A stretch of 5,383 nt of DNA from JAHJRN01 sp043805355 (lineage in GTDB: Bacteria; Patescibacteriota; Patescibacteriia; 2-12-FULL-60-25), in the NCBI GenBank assembly GCA_043805355.1, contig JAZDIB010000068.1:1-5383 (forward strand), written 5' to 3'. This document shows, piece by piece, positions 5,364 through 5,383 of the stretch. The position numbers and the translations under genes are program-made. Each line of letters opens with the position of its first letter. Position 1 is the stretch's first letter. The notes below the pieces were generated by a model that did not search any database, was not told the origin of the DNA, and saw only the letters and a program-made list of their open reading frames with translations.

Positions 5364-5383
5364 CGTCCGTAGGAATCTCGAAC

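Noticed and set aside
4296..5372. 358-codon plus-strand open frame
   Set aside because: It has the same Arg/Asp/His-rich antisense character opposite the FN3 and N-terminal domains of the real gene.
1..5383. CRISPR array, insertion sequence or recoded stop codons
   Set aside because: No regularly spaced direct repeats, transposase or terminal inverted repeats are visible. All three genes read through without in-frame TGA and the two visible stops are TAG.

Overview
The window most resembles DNA from a Candidatus Patescibacteria (CPR) lineage, probably Parcubacteria-like. This is inferred from protein style only, because no marker gene is present. The evidence is two large, low-complexity, multi-domain surface proteins. 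One has a YQGKL...MTPRKRL...PYA secretion module followed by tail-fibre-like N-x-x-DLG...W-x-NVYASGT repeats. The other has fibronectin-III modules, CSNG-DDDGDG calcium-type loops and carboxypeptidase-regulatory-like domains around membrane helices. Both visible genes with stop codons end in TAG. No in-frame TGA is seen in any of the three genes, so nothing points to a recoded UGA.

Layout. Positions 1-1209 (minus strand) hold the 5' part of a secreted, fibre-like protein gene that runs off the left edge. It has a strong Shine-Dalgarno and a structured leader. Positions 1210-1572 are non-coding and become AT-rich toward the right. They contain a terminator-like hairpin and DnaA-box-like sites. 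Positions 1573-1788 (plus strand) hold a 71-residue ORF starting with TTG. It faintly resembles excisionase/MerR-like helix-turn-helix proteins and carries a 20-base repeat-like palindromic element in its middle. Positions 1866-5363 (minus strand) hold an ORF of at least 1165 codons for a membrane-anchored surface protein. Its true start probably lies beyond the right edge.

The two big genes lie on the same strand but are 656 bases apart. A terminator candidate sits between them, so they look like separate transcription units, both directed at the cell surface. The AT-rich gap between them (about 40% G+C over 1381-1860 by hand count, while sampled 60-base blocks of the large gene range from 43% near its 3' end to 73%) is the least ordinary stretch. 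It has two exact and three one-mismatch matches to the DnaA-box consensus, so a replication origin is a possibility worth testing. No complete undescribed defence, mobile or biosynthetic system is visible here.
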